The notes under the pieces: model-generated
Told to the model about the DNA's origin: nothing
Seen by the model: the letters and a program-made list of their open reading frames with translations, nothing else
The model's database searches: none
From: an uncultured Campylobacter sp.
GTDB lineage: Bacteria > Campylobacterota > Campylobacteria > Campylobacterales > Campylobacteraceae
Assembly: GCF_938045535.1 (NCBI RefSeq)
Contig: NZ_CALIMQ010000084.1
Coordinates: 1-5,598, forward strand
DNA: 5,598 nt
Direction of reading: 5' to 3'
Made by a program: the position numbers and the translations under genes
Part shown: in pieces, positions 1-5,275 of the stretch
Layout of the letters: each line of letters opens with the position of its first letter
Numbering within the stretch: position 1 is the stretch's first letter

Positions 1-152
1 AGGTGGTTGGCCAGCACGTCACCGATGGTGCCGGCCGGCATGCGGATCTCGCCGGCCCACATGCACAGCAGCATCACCGGCAGCAGCAGCGCCAGTGCCA
101 CGAGAGCCAGCAGCAGACGGCGCAGCCATCCTCGCGTCAGGGCAGGGGGCAT
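1..152 (-). CDS. FecCD-type ABC transporter permease, N-terminal 50 residues only
   Basis: This is the start of an inner-membrane permease subunit of a class III (iron-siderophore/cobalamin type) ABC importer; the rest lies beyond position 1. Fifty codons are visible. A short basic N-terminus (residues 1-12, TRGWLRR) leads into a very hydrophobic helix rich in Leu, Ala and Val (about residues 13-33), then a periplasmic-looking stretch, GEIRMPAGTIGDVLANH. That order, first helix followed by a G-E-I-x-[IVM]-P-like segment, is usual at the N-terminus of FecCD/BtuC permeases. The ATG at 150-152 is chosen because it lies 7 bases after the stop of the upstream binding-protein gene and is preceded by GAGGTGAG, which overlaps that stop. 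Binding protein then permease is the common operon order. Third codon positions are almost all G or C, unlike the genes right of ~830. The family call rests on a short segment plus context. Confidence 0.7.
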   Translation of the reverse strand, partial: MPPALTRGWLRRLLLALVALALLLPVMLLCMWAGEIRMPAGTIGDVLANH

Positions 153-159
153 GCTCACC

Positions 160-828
160 TCAGTGCGCCGCGCCGGCCTTCACCACGGCATCCGCAATCG
201 CCTCCATGCCGTCGGCAATGCGGATCGAGGCCTGCAGCGCGTCGGCATCGACAATGGCGATGCGGCCGTTCTTCACGGCGTCCATGTGCTTCGTCACCGG
301 ATCACTCTTCAGGAACTCCAGCTTCTTCTCGTAGTCATCCGCCGGGAAACGCCGACGGTCCATGCGCGCAATCACCAGAATGGTGGGATTGGCCTTGGCG
401 ATGGTCTCCCAGCCCACGGTCGGCCACTCCTCGGCCGAGGTCACCACGTTGCGCAGACCCAGCTCCTTCAGCATGTAGCCGGCCACACCCTTCTGACCCG
501 CCATGTACGGGTCCACGTCCATGTCGGCGCTGGAGAACCACACCGCCGCCGACAGATCCTTGATGCCCGAAGCCTTCACCTTCTGCACGGCGGCGGCCTG
601 GCGTGCCTTCAGATCATCCACCAGGGCCTGGCCGTTTGTCTCCACATCGAAGATCTCGGCCAGTTGCGAAATGCTCTTGTAGAGCGCGGCGATGTCATAG
701 GGCTTCGTGCGCGTGCCGTCGGCGCCCACCAGATTGTCCTTGCCCTCGCAGTCCGACGGCATCAGGTAGGTGGGGATCTTCAGATCATGAAACTGCTCGC
801 GCGTGGCCACCACGCCTTCCTTGCCGAT
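160..828 (-). CDS. Periplasmic substrate-binding protein of a class III ABC importer, N-terminus missing
   Basis: About 222 C-terminal residues of a Peripla_BP_2 (BtuF/FhuD-like) binding protein, which captures a chelate or cofactor in the periplasm for the FecCD permease encoded 7 bases downstream. Reading from 828, it starts IGKEGVVATREQFHDLKIP, typical of the end of the N-terminal lobe. A long helical linker follows (ISQLAEIFDVETNGQALV to about residue 75). The C-terminal lobe has AAVWFSS, DPYMAGQKG, YMLKELGLRNVV, EEWPTVGWETIAKANPTI, a DRRRFPADD segment, and FLKSDPVTKHMDAVKNGRI before the final helix. The WP-x-x-(G/S)WE and DRRR-PADD pattern recalls the subfamily often labelled putative F420-0/cobalamin-type binding proteins; the substrate is not determinable. 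Family length is usually 330-350, so roughly a third, including the signal peptide, is missing. In-frame reading stops at TAA (835-837) just beyond the junction. The GTG at 811-813 is an internal Val, not a start. Confidence 0.85.
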   Translation of the reverse strand: MGKEGVVATREQFHDLKIPTYLMPSDCEGKDNLVGADGTRTKPYDIAALYKSISQLAEIFDVETNGQALVDDLKARQAAAVQKVKASGIKDLSAAVWFSSADMDVDPYMAGQKGVAGYMLKELGLRNVVTSAEEWPTVGWETIAKANPTILVIARMDRRRFPADDYEKKLEFLKSDPVTKHMDAVKNGRIAIVDADALQASIRIADGMEAIADAVVKAGAAH

Positions 829-1942
829 CTGAGCTTATCGTACCGCTAGGGCTTGCGGAGATTGGATTTACTGCACTTTCGCCCGCGATACCGCTTACGT
901 TATTTATGTAGGCTACGGTGCTTATTTTATTCCATTCTCTACCGATTTTCAAAAACGCGCGCTGGCTGTCTAGGATCTCTTTAAACATCGGATCTTTCGC
1001 CGCTTCCTCGTCTAAGATTTCATTCGTTGCTTTTTTAAGCGCGGCTATCACGTCCGCAGGGAAGTCACGCACTTGCACGTCCGGAAACTGCGCTTTTAGC
1101 TCCGCCCAAATGCGAGCGTTTTCATAAAAGCCCTTATTTTGGAAATTCTCTCCGGCAAGTCTTGCTGCAGCCTCTAAGATCGCTTGAAGATCCGCAGGCA
1201 GCTTCTCTAGCGCCTTTTGATTTACCAGCAGTTGGCAGTCCCCCATAGGCTCTTGCCAGCCTGTGTAGTAGTATTTAGCCACTTTGTGAAATCCAAGTGG
1301 CATATCATAGACAGGGCTTACCCACTCGACCGCATCGATCGTACCCATCTCTAACGCCATAAATAGCTCGCCCGTAGGCACCGTGTTTATAGTGGCGCCC
1401 AGCTTGCTCATCACCTCTCCGCCTAGCCCCGGTATGCGGAATTTAAGCCCTTGCAAATCTGCAACCGAGTTGATCTCTTTTTTAAACCAGCCACCCATTT
1501 GCATGCCGGTAGATCCCATCAAAAAGGTCTTCATGCCGTATTGTGCAAACATCTTATCATTAAGCTCTCGCCCACCACCATAATAATACCACGCGTGCTG
1601 CTCATCAGTAGTCATACCGAAAGGCACCGCCGTCCAGAGCATAGTTTTGGCGTCTTTGCCTTTATAATAATAAAGCGAAGTATATCCTAGATCGTATTGA
1701 CCGCTTTTGACGAAGTCGAATACGCCAAAGCTTGCCTTGTGCTTGCTCGGCGTATCGATGCGGATCTGAAGCCTGCCGCCACTAAGGCTTTCGGCATAGT
1801 TTTTAAAATCCTCGGCGGCAGCGCCCAAAACGGGCGTAGTCGCCTCCCACGTACTAGCAAGTCTTAGGCGATATACCTTATCGTCGCCGAAAAGCTGCGA
1901 GCCCAAAAGCATGAGACATGCAAACAAAAAAATCTTTTTCAT
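785..1942 (-). CDS. TRAP transporter solute-binding protein (DctP/TakP type), C-terminus fused out of frame across the junction
   Basis: Extracytoplasmic receptor of a tripartite ATP-independent periplasmic transporter, the family that feeds organic acids such as 2-oxoacids to a DctQM membrane permease. The start is set at ATG 1940-1942 rather than 1970-1972 because AAAGGA lies 5 bases upstream and the protein then opens with a Sec signal peptide, MKKIFLFACLMLLGSQLFG. The mature part has RLASTWEATTPVLG (residues ~27-40), a GSTGMQMGGWF segment (143-153, Gln148), LKFRIPGLGGEVMSKLGA (167-183, Arg169) and ELFMALEMGTIDAVEW (192-207, Glu206, Trp207). In TakP-like receptors the equivalent Gln, Arg and Glu-Trp bind the carboxylate and a cation. 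Residues ~321-349 are the usual terminal helix. Residues 350-371 are a Ser-rich tail of unclear authenticity; from about 372 on the reading is out-of-frame ABC-gene sequence ending at TGA 785-787. No dctQ/dctM is visible, and one may have been lost at the junction. Confidence 0.88.
   Translation of the reverse strand: MKKIFLFACLMLLGSQLFGDDKVYRLRLASTWEATTPVLGAAAEDFKNYAESLSGGRLQIRIDTPSKHKASFGVFDFVKSGQYDLGYTSLYYYKGKDAKTMLWTAVPFGMTTDEQHAWYYYGGGRELNDKMFAQYGMKTFLMGSTGMQMGGWFKKEINSVADLQGLKFRIPGLGGEVMSKLGATINTVPTGELFMALEMGTIDAVEWVSPVYDMPLGFHKVAKYYYTGWQEPMGDCQLLVNQKALEKLPADLQAILEAAARLAGENFQNKGFYENARIWAELKAQFPDVQVRDFPADVIAALKKATNEILDEEAAKDPMFKEILDSQRAFLKIGREWNKISTVAYINNVSGIAGESAVNPISASPSGTISSDRQGRRGGHARAVS
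826..830. other. Junction between two unrelated DNAs at a GATC
   Basis: The very high G+C and the binding-protein reading frame extend up to about 826-829, which reads GATC; immediately to the right both composition and frame change. The minus-strand gene from the right (TRAP receptor) and the one from the left (ABC binding protein) both run through this point in frames offset by one base, and each is incomplete on its far side. Seen directly: loss of homology in the left gene at GKEG, no stop of the right gene before the point, and a composition step. Inferred: an artificial joining (restriction-site ligation at a Sau3AI/MboI-type site, amplification chimera, or misassembly) rather than a natural recombination. 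The exact base is uncertain by a few positions. Confidence 0.75.
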
Positions 1943-2049
1943 TTCTATCCTTTCATAAAGTTTTAAATTCATAAAATTTCAAAATTTAGCGCGCCGCCGG
2001 CTTAAAATTTAATCGCGTCCTGCGTTACTGCTACGAAATTCTGATTCGC

Positions 2050-2120
2050 GGTGTCTATTTTATCGACACGTTGCTTTCTATTCTATTTTACGACGCTTCA
2101 TCTTATAGACACCTTGCTTT
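2050..2120. repeat. Degenerate direct and inverted repeats upstream of the TRAP receptor gene
   Basis: GGTGTCTAT (2050-2058) has a perfect inverted copy ATAGACACC (2105-2113). Overlapping this, 2061-2077 and 2104-2120 are direct repeats matching at 15 of 17 bases (TATCGACACGTTGCTTT and TATAGACACCTTGCTTT), 43 bases apart. TCTATTTTA occurs exactly at 2054-2062 and 2082-2090, each time followed by CGAC within one base. The pattern suggests decayed iterated units. Function is unknown. Confidence 0.5.
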
Positions 2121-2476
2121 GCAGACGTCTTATTTTGCGATATTTTGTTTCTAAGCGCTCTACCCAAGCTTTTTATTTTACAATGCCTGGCTTTGCGACT
2201 ATAGGGCGCCACGTTAGTTTTATTTCGCCGCATTCGGGCGTACCTACTTGCACCTGCGCCATATCTAGCGATAATATTTTATCAAGCGCGCTTGCTTAAA
2301 AGCCTCTGGCGCGGATCTTTTTTGCTTAGAAACAACAAAAGTATCTTAAAATGCTATCTTTGCGCTTTTGCAGATAAAATTCTCTTTTTCTTTCAAAGCG
2401 AGCTTTGTCATTTCAGCAAGCTTAGACGCTACGCCATTTTTTGATCTTAGACGGCAGAATCGTGCTTTTAAATTTA

Positions 2477-2864
2477 AAATTCCGCAATCAGCGCACTCTT
2501 AGCACCGCACTGGCAAGCAAAGATTTAGCCTTTATATTTGAATTTTGCACCTTAGTTAAGCACAAAATTCCGCGCGGAGTTTTGATGCAAATTCCGCGCG
2601 AAGCCTAGATTAGAATTTTACGCAGAGCCACCCCGCGTTGTCTAAAATTTTTTGCAAAATTCCGTGCCGCAAAATGCACTTAAAATTTTAAATTTGCTAT
2701 TGCGCGGAATTTCTTAGCGTAAATTCCAGACCTTGAAATTTTGCTCTTGTTTGACAGCATAAAATTTTAAAACAAAATTCTGTAGCCGCTATGCCATAAA
2801 ATTTTATTCGCAAAGCCTACTTGCTAAATTTTAAAATTTTGAGCCTAAGTCCGTAAAATTCCGC
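2477..2864. repeat. Dispersed AAATTCCGC motif copies
   Basis: Exact AAATTCCGC occurs at 2477-2485, 2565-2573, 2589-2597 and 2856-2864, with an inverted copy GCGGAATTT at 2704-2712 and a near copy AAATTCCG at 2657-2664. The pair at 2565-2576 and 2589-2600 shares AAATTCCGCGCG at a 24-base spacing. The inverted copy extends to 11 bases (GCGCGGAATTT, 2702-2712). Many further AAAATT cores lie between them. Spacing is irregular, so this is not a CRISPR array. Role unknown. Confidence 0.5.
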
Positions 2865-2977
2865 ATTTCGCATTTTAGAAATTCTATTTCGCAAAATTTT
2901 ATCTCGCGGATTTATCACTCCATAAATTTCTGCGCTAAATGAAATTTTACTCCGCATAGTTTGCGCTTCGTAAAATT

Positions 2978-3011
2978 CTAGCCCGCAAAATTTCACTTAA
3001 AATTTCGCGAG
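2978..3011 (-). terminator. Possible terminator of the rrf2-DHH-small protein operon
   Basis: Immediately after the stop codon at 3012-3014 the minus-strand transcript can form a 12-pair stem (3011-3000 with 2993-2982, loop 2999-2994). Two of the pairs are G-U on the minus strand and would be A-C mismatches on the plus strand, so the fold favours minus-strand RNA. The following U-tract is weak (CTAGAATTTTA), so this may instead be an mRNA 3'-end stabiliser or just another copy of the local AT-rich repeat. Confidence 0.45.
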
Positions 3012-3254
3012 CTAGCCCTTATTTTCAAATAACTCCGCGTGTTTGCTACGCAAAAACTCGACCACGGCGATCACTTCGTCCGCGCCGCTAGCGTCCGAGT
3101 TCGCAAGCACCGTGTCGATATTTTCGATGTATAACTGCGCCGCATCAGCGAGCCGCTCGCGCTTCACGCCAGCATAAAGCAGCATCGCGTCAAGCAGGAT
3201 GTTGATCTCGTAGATGAGGTCCTGCTCGGCGATTTTTTCGTCATTATTTTTCAT
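3012..3254 (-). CDS. Hypothetical 80-residue acidic protein, last gene of the rrf2-DHH operon
   Basis: I do not recognise the family. The protein has 80 residues, no signal peptide and no membrane segment, and looks entirely helical: residues 8-32 (AEQDLIYEINILLDAMLLYAG), 33-52 (KRERLADAAQLYIENIDTVL) and 59-77 (DEVIAVVEFLRSKHAELFE). It is acidic overall and has no cysteines. The start is ATG 3252-3254, whose ATGA overlaps the stop of the DHH gene; AAAGGAAG lies just upstream inside the last DHH codons, so translation is probably both coupled and independently initiated. It ends at TAG 3012-3014, followed at once by a hairpin. Tight coupling suggests it is made in step with the phosphoesterase and might bind or regulate it, but that is inference from position only. 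It is most likely cytoplasmic. The coding call is strong; the function is unknown. Confidence 0.8.
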   Translation of the reverse strand: MKNNDEKIAEQDLIYEINILLDAMLLYAGVKRERLADAAQLYIENIDTVLANSDASGADEVIAVVEFLRSKHAELFENKG

Positions 3255-4297
3255 CTTCTTCCTTTGAAATTTGAGTTTTTTTTCTCGATTAGATCCACGA
3301 TTTGCGCCTTTACGGCTTCGTACGAGCTCGCGTCCTTAAAGCCCGCAAACATCCCGCCGCTCGCGTTTACGTGCCCGCCGCCGCCGAGGAGCAGCTTTGC
3401 CATTTCGCTTACGTCGATCTTGCCGTCGGCGCGGAAGCTGAGTGTTTTCTTGCTCGTTACGTCGATGAAAAAATCGACATCAGGGTTTTGCGTCAAAAAG
3501 TCGTTGCCAATAACGCTTACGTTGCCGATATTGTAGGTCAAAATGCCCTTTTTACCTAGATAATTGATCTCAAAACGCTGCTTTTGCGCACTTAGGCGGG
3601 CGACTACGAAATGCGAAACGAGATTGCTTAGCGTATCGTCGCGCTCGCTTTTAAAAAATTCTTTCTTTATGCCGTGCAGCGCGCTATCTAGCGCAATGTG
3701 TGCATTCGGCTCGTCTTGAAATTTAAAAATTTTTTCTAACAGGAAAAAGATATAATCCCTGCTCTCCTGCTCAAACATAATTTTATTGATCTCTTTCGCG
3801 CCCGAGACCATGCCGAGGCAGACCTTGCCGAGCTCAAACTCGCTCTCGTCTTTTAGCCAGATATCCACGGCGTTTACGACGCGCACGAGCTTATCCAGCC
3901 GCGCCGCGCCGCCGAACATCGCGCTGAAAAAATCATAGGTGATCTTCGTAGCGCAGCGCGAAGAGTCTAGGAAATACCACGGGAATTTTTTCGCGCACTC
4001 AAGTCCGCTTTGATGATGATCCAGAAGGATCACGCGAGCGTTGCGACTGGCTAGTTCGCCGCTAAATTTCTCGCACTGCGCGGGTAGTAAATTTAGATCG
4101 GTGATTAAAACCAGGCTTTTCTCGTCCGTGTCTGCAGCGAGCCGCTCATCGATACGAACGAGGATGAGATCAAATTTTTCGTTTATTTCCTTGCCGTAGT
4201 TGGCGTTGAAAAATTCCACGCCCGTCAAGTAGTGCACCGCGACGAACTGCGCGCCGTAGCCGTCCAGATCGGTGTGGCTTAGGTGATATATTTTCAT
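3251..4297 (-). CDS. DHH/DHHA1-family phosphoesterase
   Basis: Metal-dependent phosphoesterase of the DHH superfamily (relatives include NrnA nanoRNases, cyclic-dinucleotide phosphodiesterases and RecJ). Its 348 residues fit the short two-domain form without extra domains. N-terminal DHH domain: SHTDLDGYGA (H8, D10, D12), LITDLNL (D67), LLDHHQSG (D93-H94-H95) and VNAVDIW (D145), the expected manganese ligands. C-terminal DHHA1 domain: LGGGGHVNASGG (304-315), the substrate-binding signature. It has no transmembrane segment, so is cytoplasmic. The substrate (short oligoribonucleotides, pAp or a cyclic dinucleotide) cannot be decided from sequence. The ATG at 4295-4297 overlaps the stop of the rrf2 gene as ATGA; upstream AAAGAA is a weak ribosome-binding site, so translation probably depends on the upstream gene. 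Its own stop overlaps the start of the 80-residue gene in the same way. Confidence 0.9.
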   Translation of the reverse strand: MKIYHLSHTDLDGYGAQFVAVHYLTGVEFFNANYGKEINEKFDLILVRIDERLAADTDEKSLVLITDLNLLPAQCEKFSGELASRNARVILLDHHQSGLECAKKFPWYFLDSSRCATKITYDFFSAMFGGAARLDKLVRVVNAVDIWLKDESEFELGKVCLGMVSGAKEINKIMFEQESRDYIFFLLEKIFKFQDEPNAHIALDSALHGIKKEFFKSERDDTLSNLVSHFVVARLSAQKQRFEINYLGKKGILTYNIGNVSVIGNDFLTQNPDVDFFIDVTSKKTLSFRADGKIDVSEMAKLLLGGGGHVNASGGMFAGFKDASSYEAVKAQIVDLIEKKNSNFKGRR

Positions 4298-4707
4298 TTG
4301 CGTTCTTTGCCGATGATGTCTGCTAGCGTGATCGTATCCATATACTCATCGACTTTCTCTTGAAGCTCGCCGAACATTAGATTGACGCGGCACAGCGTGC
4401 GACCGTTCGGGCAGGCGTCGATCCCCTCGGCGGTGCAGTCAAATACCGTCGCCTTGCGTCTTTCGGCGCTTTTGATGATCTCGCTTAGCGTAATCTCGTC
4501 CGCATTGCGCGCGAGCACAAAGCCGCCTTTGGCGCCTTTGAAGGAATTTAAAAGTCCCGCGCGAGCTAAATTTTGTAAAATTTTAGCCAAAAAGCTGCGT
4601 GAAATTCCAAGCTCGCTAGAGATCGAATCGACATCCATCGATTCCTCCTTGCCCGCGATACAGATCATTGAAAGCAGGGCGTATTCGCTTGCTTTTGTAA
4701 AAAGCAT
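4294..4707 (-). CDS. Rrf2-family transcriptional regulator with three cysteines
   Basis: DNA-binding regulator of the Rrf2 family (IscR, NsrR, RirA and CymR relatives), 137 residues, the usual length. MLFTKASEYALLSMICIA (1-18) is the classic N-terminus. A winged helix-turn-helix follows (~25-67), with ISSELGISRSFLAKILQNLA as the recognition region and GAKGGFVLAR as the wing. EITLSEIIKSAE (71-82) begins the dimer helix. Cys91, Cys99 and Cys106 (FDC, DAC-P, TLC) sit where Fe-S members keep their cluster ligands; spacing is C-x7-C-x6-C, slightly wider than the C-x5-C-x5-C of IscR. An Fe-S or redox/NO/iron sensor is therefore likely but not shown. The ATG at 4705-4707 is preceded by AAAGGAGAG at good spacing. 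It heads an operon with the DHH phosphoesterase and is divergent from rpsO; Rrf2 proteins often repress their own promoters. Confidence 0.92.
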   Translation of the reverse strand: MLFTKASEYALLSMICIAGKEESMDVDSISSELGISRSFLAKILQNLARAGLLNSFKGAKGGFVLARNADEITLSEIIKSAERRKATVFDCTAEGIDACPNGRTLCRVNLMFGELQEKVDEYMDTITLADIIGKERK

Positions 4708-4736
4708 TTATTCTCTCCTTTGGTGTCAAAGCGTGC

Positions 4737-4742
4737 ATTTTA
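4737..4742 (-). promoter_or_regulatory. Candidate -10 for the rrf2 operon
   Basis: On the minus strand this reads TAAAAT, about 30 bases upstream of the rrf2 ATG, giving a leader of roughly 23 bases that holds the AAAGGAGAG ribosome-binding site. No -35 is evident, as is normal for Campylobacter. A second minus-strand hexamer, TATACT at 4778-4773, overlaps the rpsO -10 and is an alternative. Confidence 0.4.
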
Positions 4743-4774
4743 CACAAAGAAAGCAAAAATTTAGGTTAATTAAG

Positions 4775-4780
4775 TATAAT
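4775..4780 (+). promoter_or_regulatory. rpsO promoter -10 (TATAAT)
   Basis: Perfect TATAAT, 31 bases upstream of the rpsO ATG, preceded by AT-rich sequence including the 8-base palindrome TTAATTAA (4766-4773). This matches the Campylobacter sigma-70 pattern of a strong -10 with a T/A-rich upstream element and no clear -35. The expected leader is only about 25 bases. Confidence 0.65.
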
Positions 4781-4800
4781 CGCTTCCTATTTTACCGATC

Positions 4801-4807
4801 AGGAGGT
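4801..4807 (+). promoter_or_regulatory. Strong rpsO ribosome-binding site
   Basis: AGGAGGT lies 4 bases before the ATG at 4812-4814, a near-perfect complement of the 16S rRNA 3' end, and decides the rpsO start. Confidence 0.85.
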
Positions 4808-4811
4808 CATC

Positions 4812-5084
4812 ATGGCTTTAGACACGGCTCAAAAAGCACAGATAGTTGCGAAATTCGCTAGAAGAGAGAAAGATACGGGCTCTGCAGAGGTGCAAATCGC
4901 GCTTCTTACCGAGAGGATCACGCTTCTTACCACTCATTTGCAAGCAAATCCGAAAGATTTTTCATCTCGCTTAGGACTGCTAAAGCTAGTAGGTCAGCGC
5001 AAAAGAATGATGAAATATCTTAAAAACAAAGACTACGCAGTTTACTCCAAGCTCGTTAGCGAGTTAAATTTAAGAGATAAATAA
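4812..5084 (+). CDS. rpsO: 30S ribosomal protein S15
   Basis: Small ribosomal subunit protein S15, which binds the 16S rRNA central domain early in 30S assembly and contributes to an inter-subunit bridge. Complete at 90 residues against 88-90 in the family. Family signatures are present: an N-terminal helix (DTAQKAQIVAKFARREKDTG), GSAEVQIALLTERI (23-36), THLQANPKDFSSRLGLLKLV (41-60; H42, D49 and S52 are the rRNA-contacting positions) and the basic GQRKRMMKYLKNKD (61-74). The start is unambiguous from the AGGAGGT site. It is transcribed alone from TATAAT at 4775-4780, divergent from rrf2. I see no pnp gene directly downstream, unlike E. coli. The roughly 25-base leader leaves little room for an E. 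coli-like S15-binding pseudoknot, so any autoregulation would need a different site. Confidence 0.98.
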   Translation: MALDTAQKAQIVAKFARREKDTGSAEVQIALLTERITLLTTHLQANPKDFSSRLGLLKLVGQRKRMMKYLKNKDYAVYSKLVSELNLRDK

Positions 5085-5115
5085 GCTCCTTTGCTCGTGG
5101 CGGCGTTTATTTTCG

Positions 5116-5163
5116 TCGCCGTGACTTATACGCAGTGTCCGTCAAACGGCGGGCGCTTTTTTT
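5116..5163 (+). terminator. Probable rpsO terminator with an overlapping competing hairpin
   Basis: TCGCCGT (5116-5122) pairs with ACGGCGG (5146-5152; one G-U), enclosing a loop that can form a smaller CCGT/ACGG stem, and is followed by GCGC and seven Ts (5157-5163). Just upstream, 5095-5105 can pair with 5114-5124 (11 pairs including three G-U, loop TTTATTTT). The two structures share 5116-5122 and so exclude each other. The T-run supports termination; regulation by the upstream hairpin is inference. Confidence 0.5.
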
Positions 5164-5245
5164 ATGCCTGGAATTTCGGCTTCCGTTTCGCTTACGAAAT
5201 GTTTAAATTTATTTGGAATTTTGAAGTTCAGCTAAATTTGGTGTG

Positions 5246-5251
5246 GATAAT
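5246..5251 (+). promoter_or_regulatory. Weak candidate -10 for the last gene
   Basis: GATAAT, five of six matches to TATAAT, lies 25 bases before the GTG start of the gene at 5276. A TTGAAG (5221-5226) lies 19 bases upstream of it, slightly too far for a good -35. The region is AT-rich. It is supported mainly by its place between the rpsO terminator and the next gene. Confidence 0.3.
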
Positions 5252-5275
5252 TAAATTTAGTTTTAAAGGATTTTT

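Larger units (their letters stand above)
1973..3011. other. Gene-poor, repeat-rich spacer of about 1 kb
   Basis: No convincing gene was found on either strand. From ~2560 to 3010 the sequence is packed with AAAATT/AAATTTT blocks alternating with CGC-containing bits, including several copies of AAATTCCGC. From 2050 to 2120 there are older-looking direct and inverted repeats. A G+C block (1989-2001, GCGCGCCGCCGGC) sits between AAAATTTA and TTAAAATTT just upstream of the TRAP receptor gene. Two short minus-strand open frames are visible: 2173-2262 (29 codons from ATG, with TPECGEIKLTWRP) and 2346-2411 (21 codons from ATG, open back to 2498). Neither has a ribosome-binding site. They may be gene remnants or chance. 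The TRAP receptor promoter should lie between 1943 and about 2050, but I cannot pick a clear -10. Confidence 0.6.

Noticed and set aside
811..813. GTG as start of the ABC binding protein
   Set aside because: The protein continues upstream (IGKEG) in the same frame, there is no signal peptide, and family members have another ~110-130 residues before this point.
3..911. Long plus-strand open frames in the G+C-rich left arm
   Set aside because: They are antisense to a clearly recognisable binding protein and permease, rich in Arg, Pro, His and Ser as expected for shadows of high-GC genes, and they cross the junction.
1914..1942. Lipobox (LFAC) in the TRAP receptor signal peptide
   Set aside because: The Cys is at residue 9, leaving too short a hydrophobic core, and Phe at -2 is unusual; an ordinary Sec signal peptide fits better.
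1..1942. A natural fusion or combined ABC-TRAP transport locus
   Set aside because: The frames do not match, both genes are truncated at the same point, and composition changes sharply there, so artefact is the simpler explanation.
2051..2299. Plus-strand open frame of 82 codons starting at GTG
   Set aside because: It has no ribosome-binding site, contains the degenerate repeats, and has a Phe/Leu/Cys-rich composition with no recognisable domain.
2477..2864. CRISPR array
   Set aside because: Repeats are only 9-12 bases, irregularly spaced and in both orientations, with no cas gene in the window.
3264..3559. Plus-strand open frames inside the DHH gene
   Set aside because: They are antisense to the conserved DHHA1 domain, with no ribosome-binding site.
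4382..4861. Plus-strand open frame across the rrf2 gene into rpsO
   Set aside because: It is antisense to a clear Rrf2 protein and runs through the promoter region and the start of rpsO in another frame.
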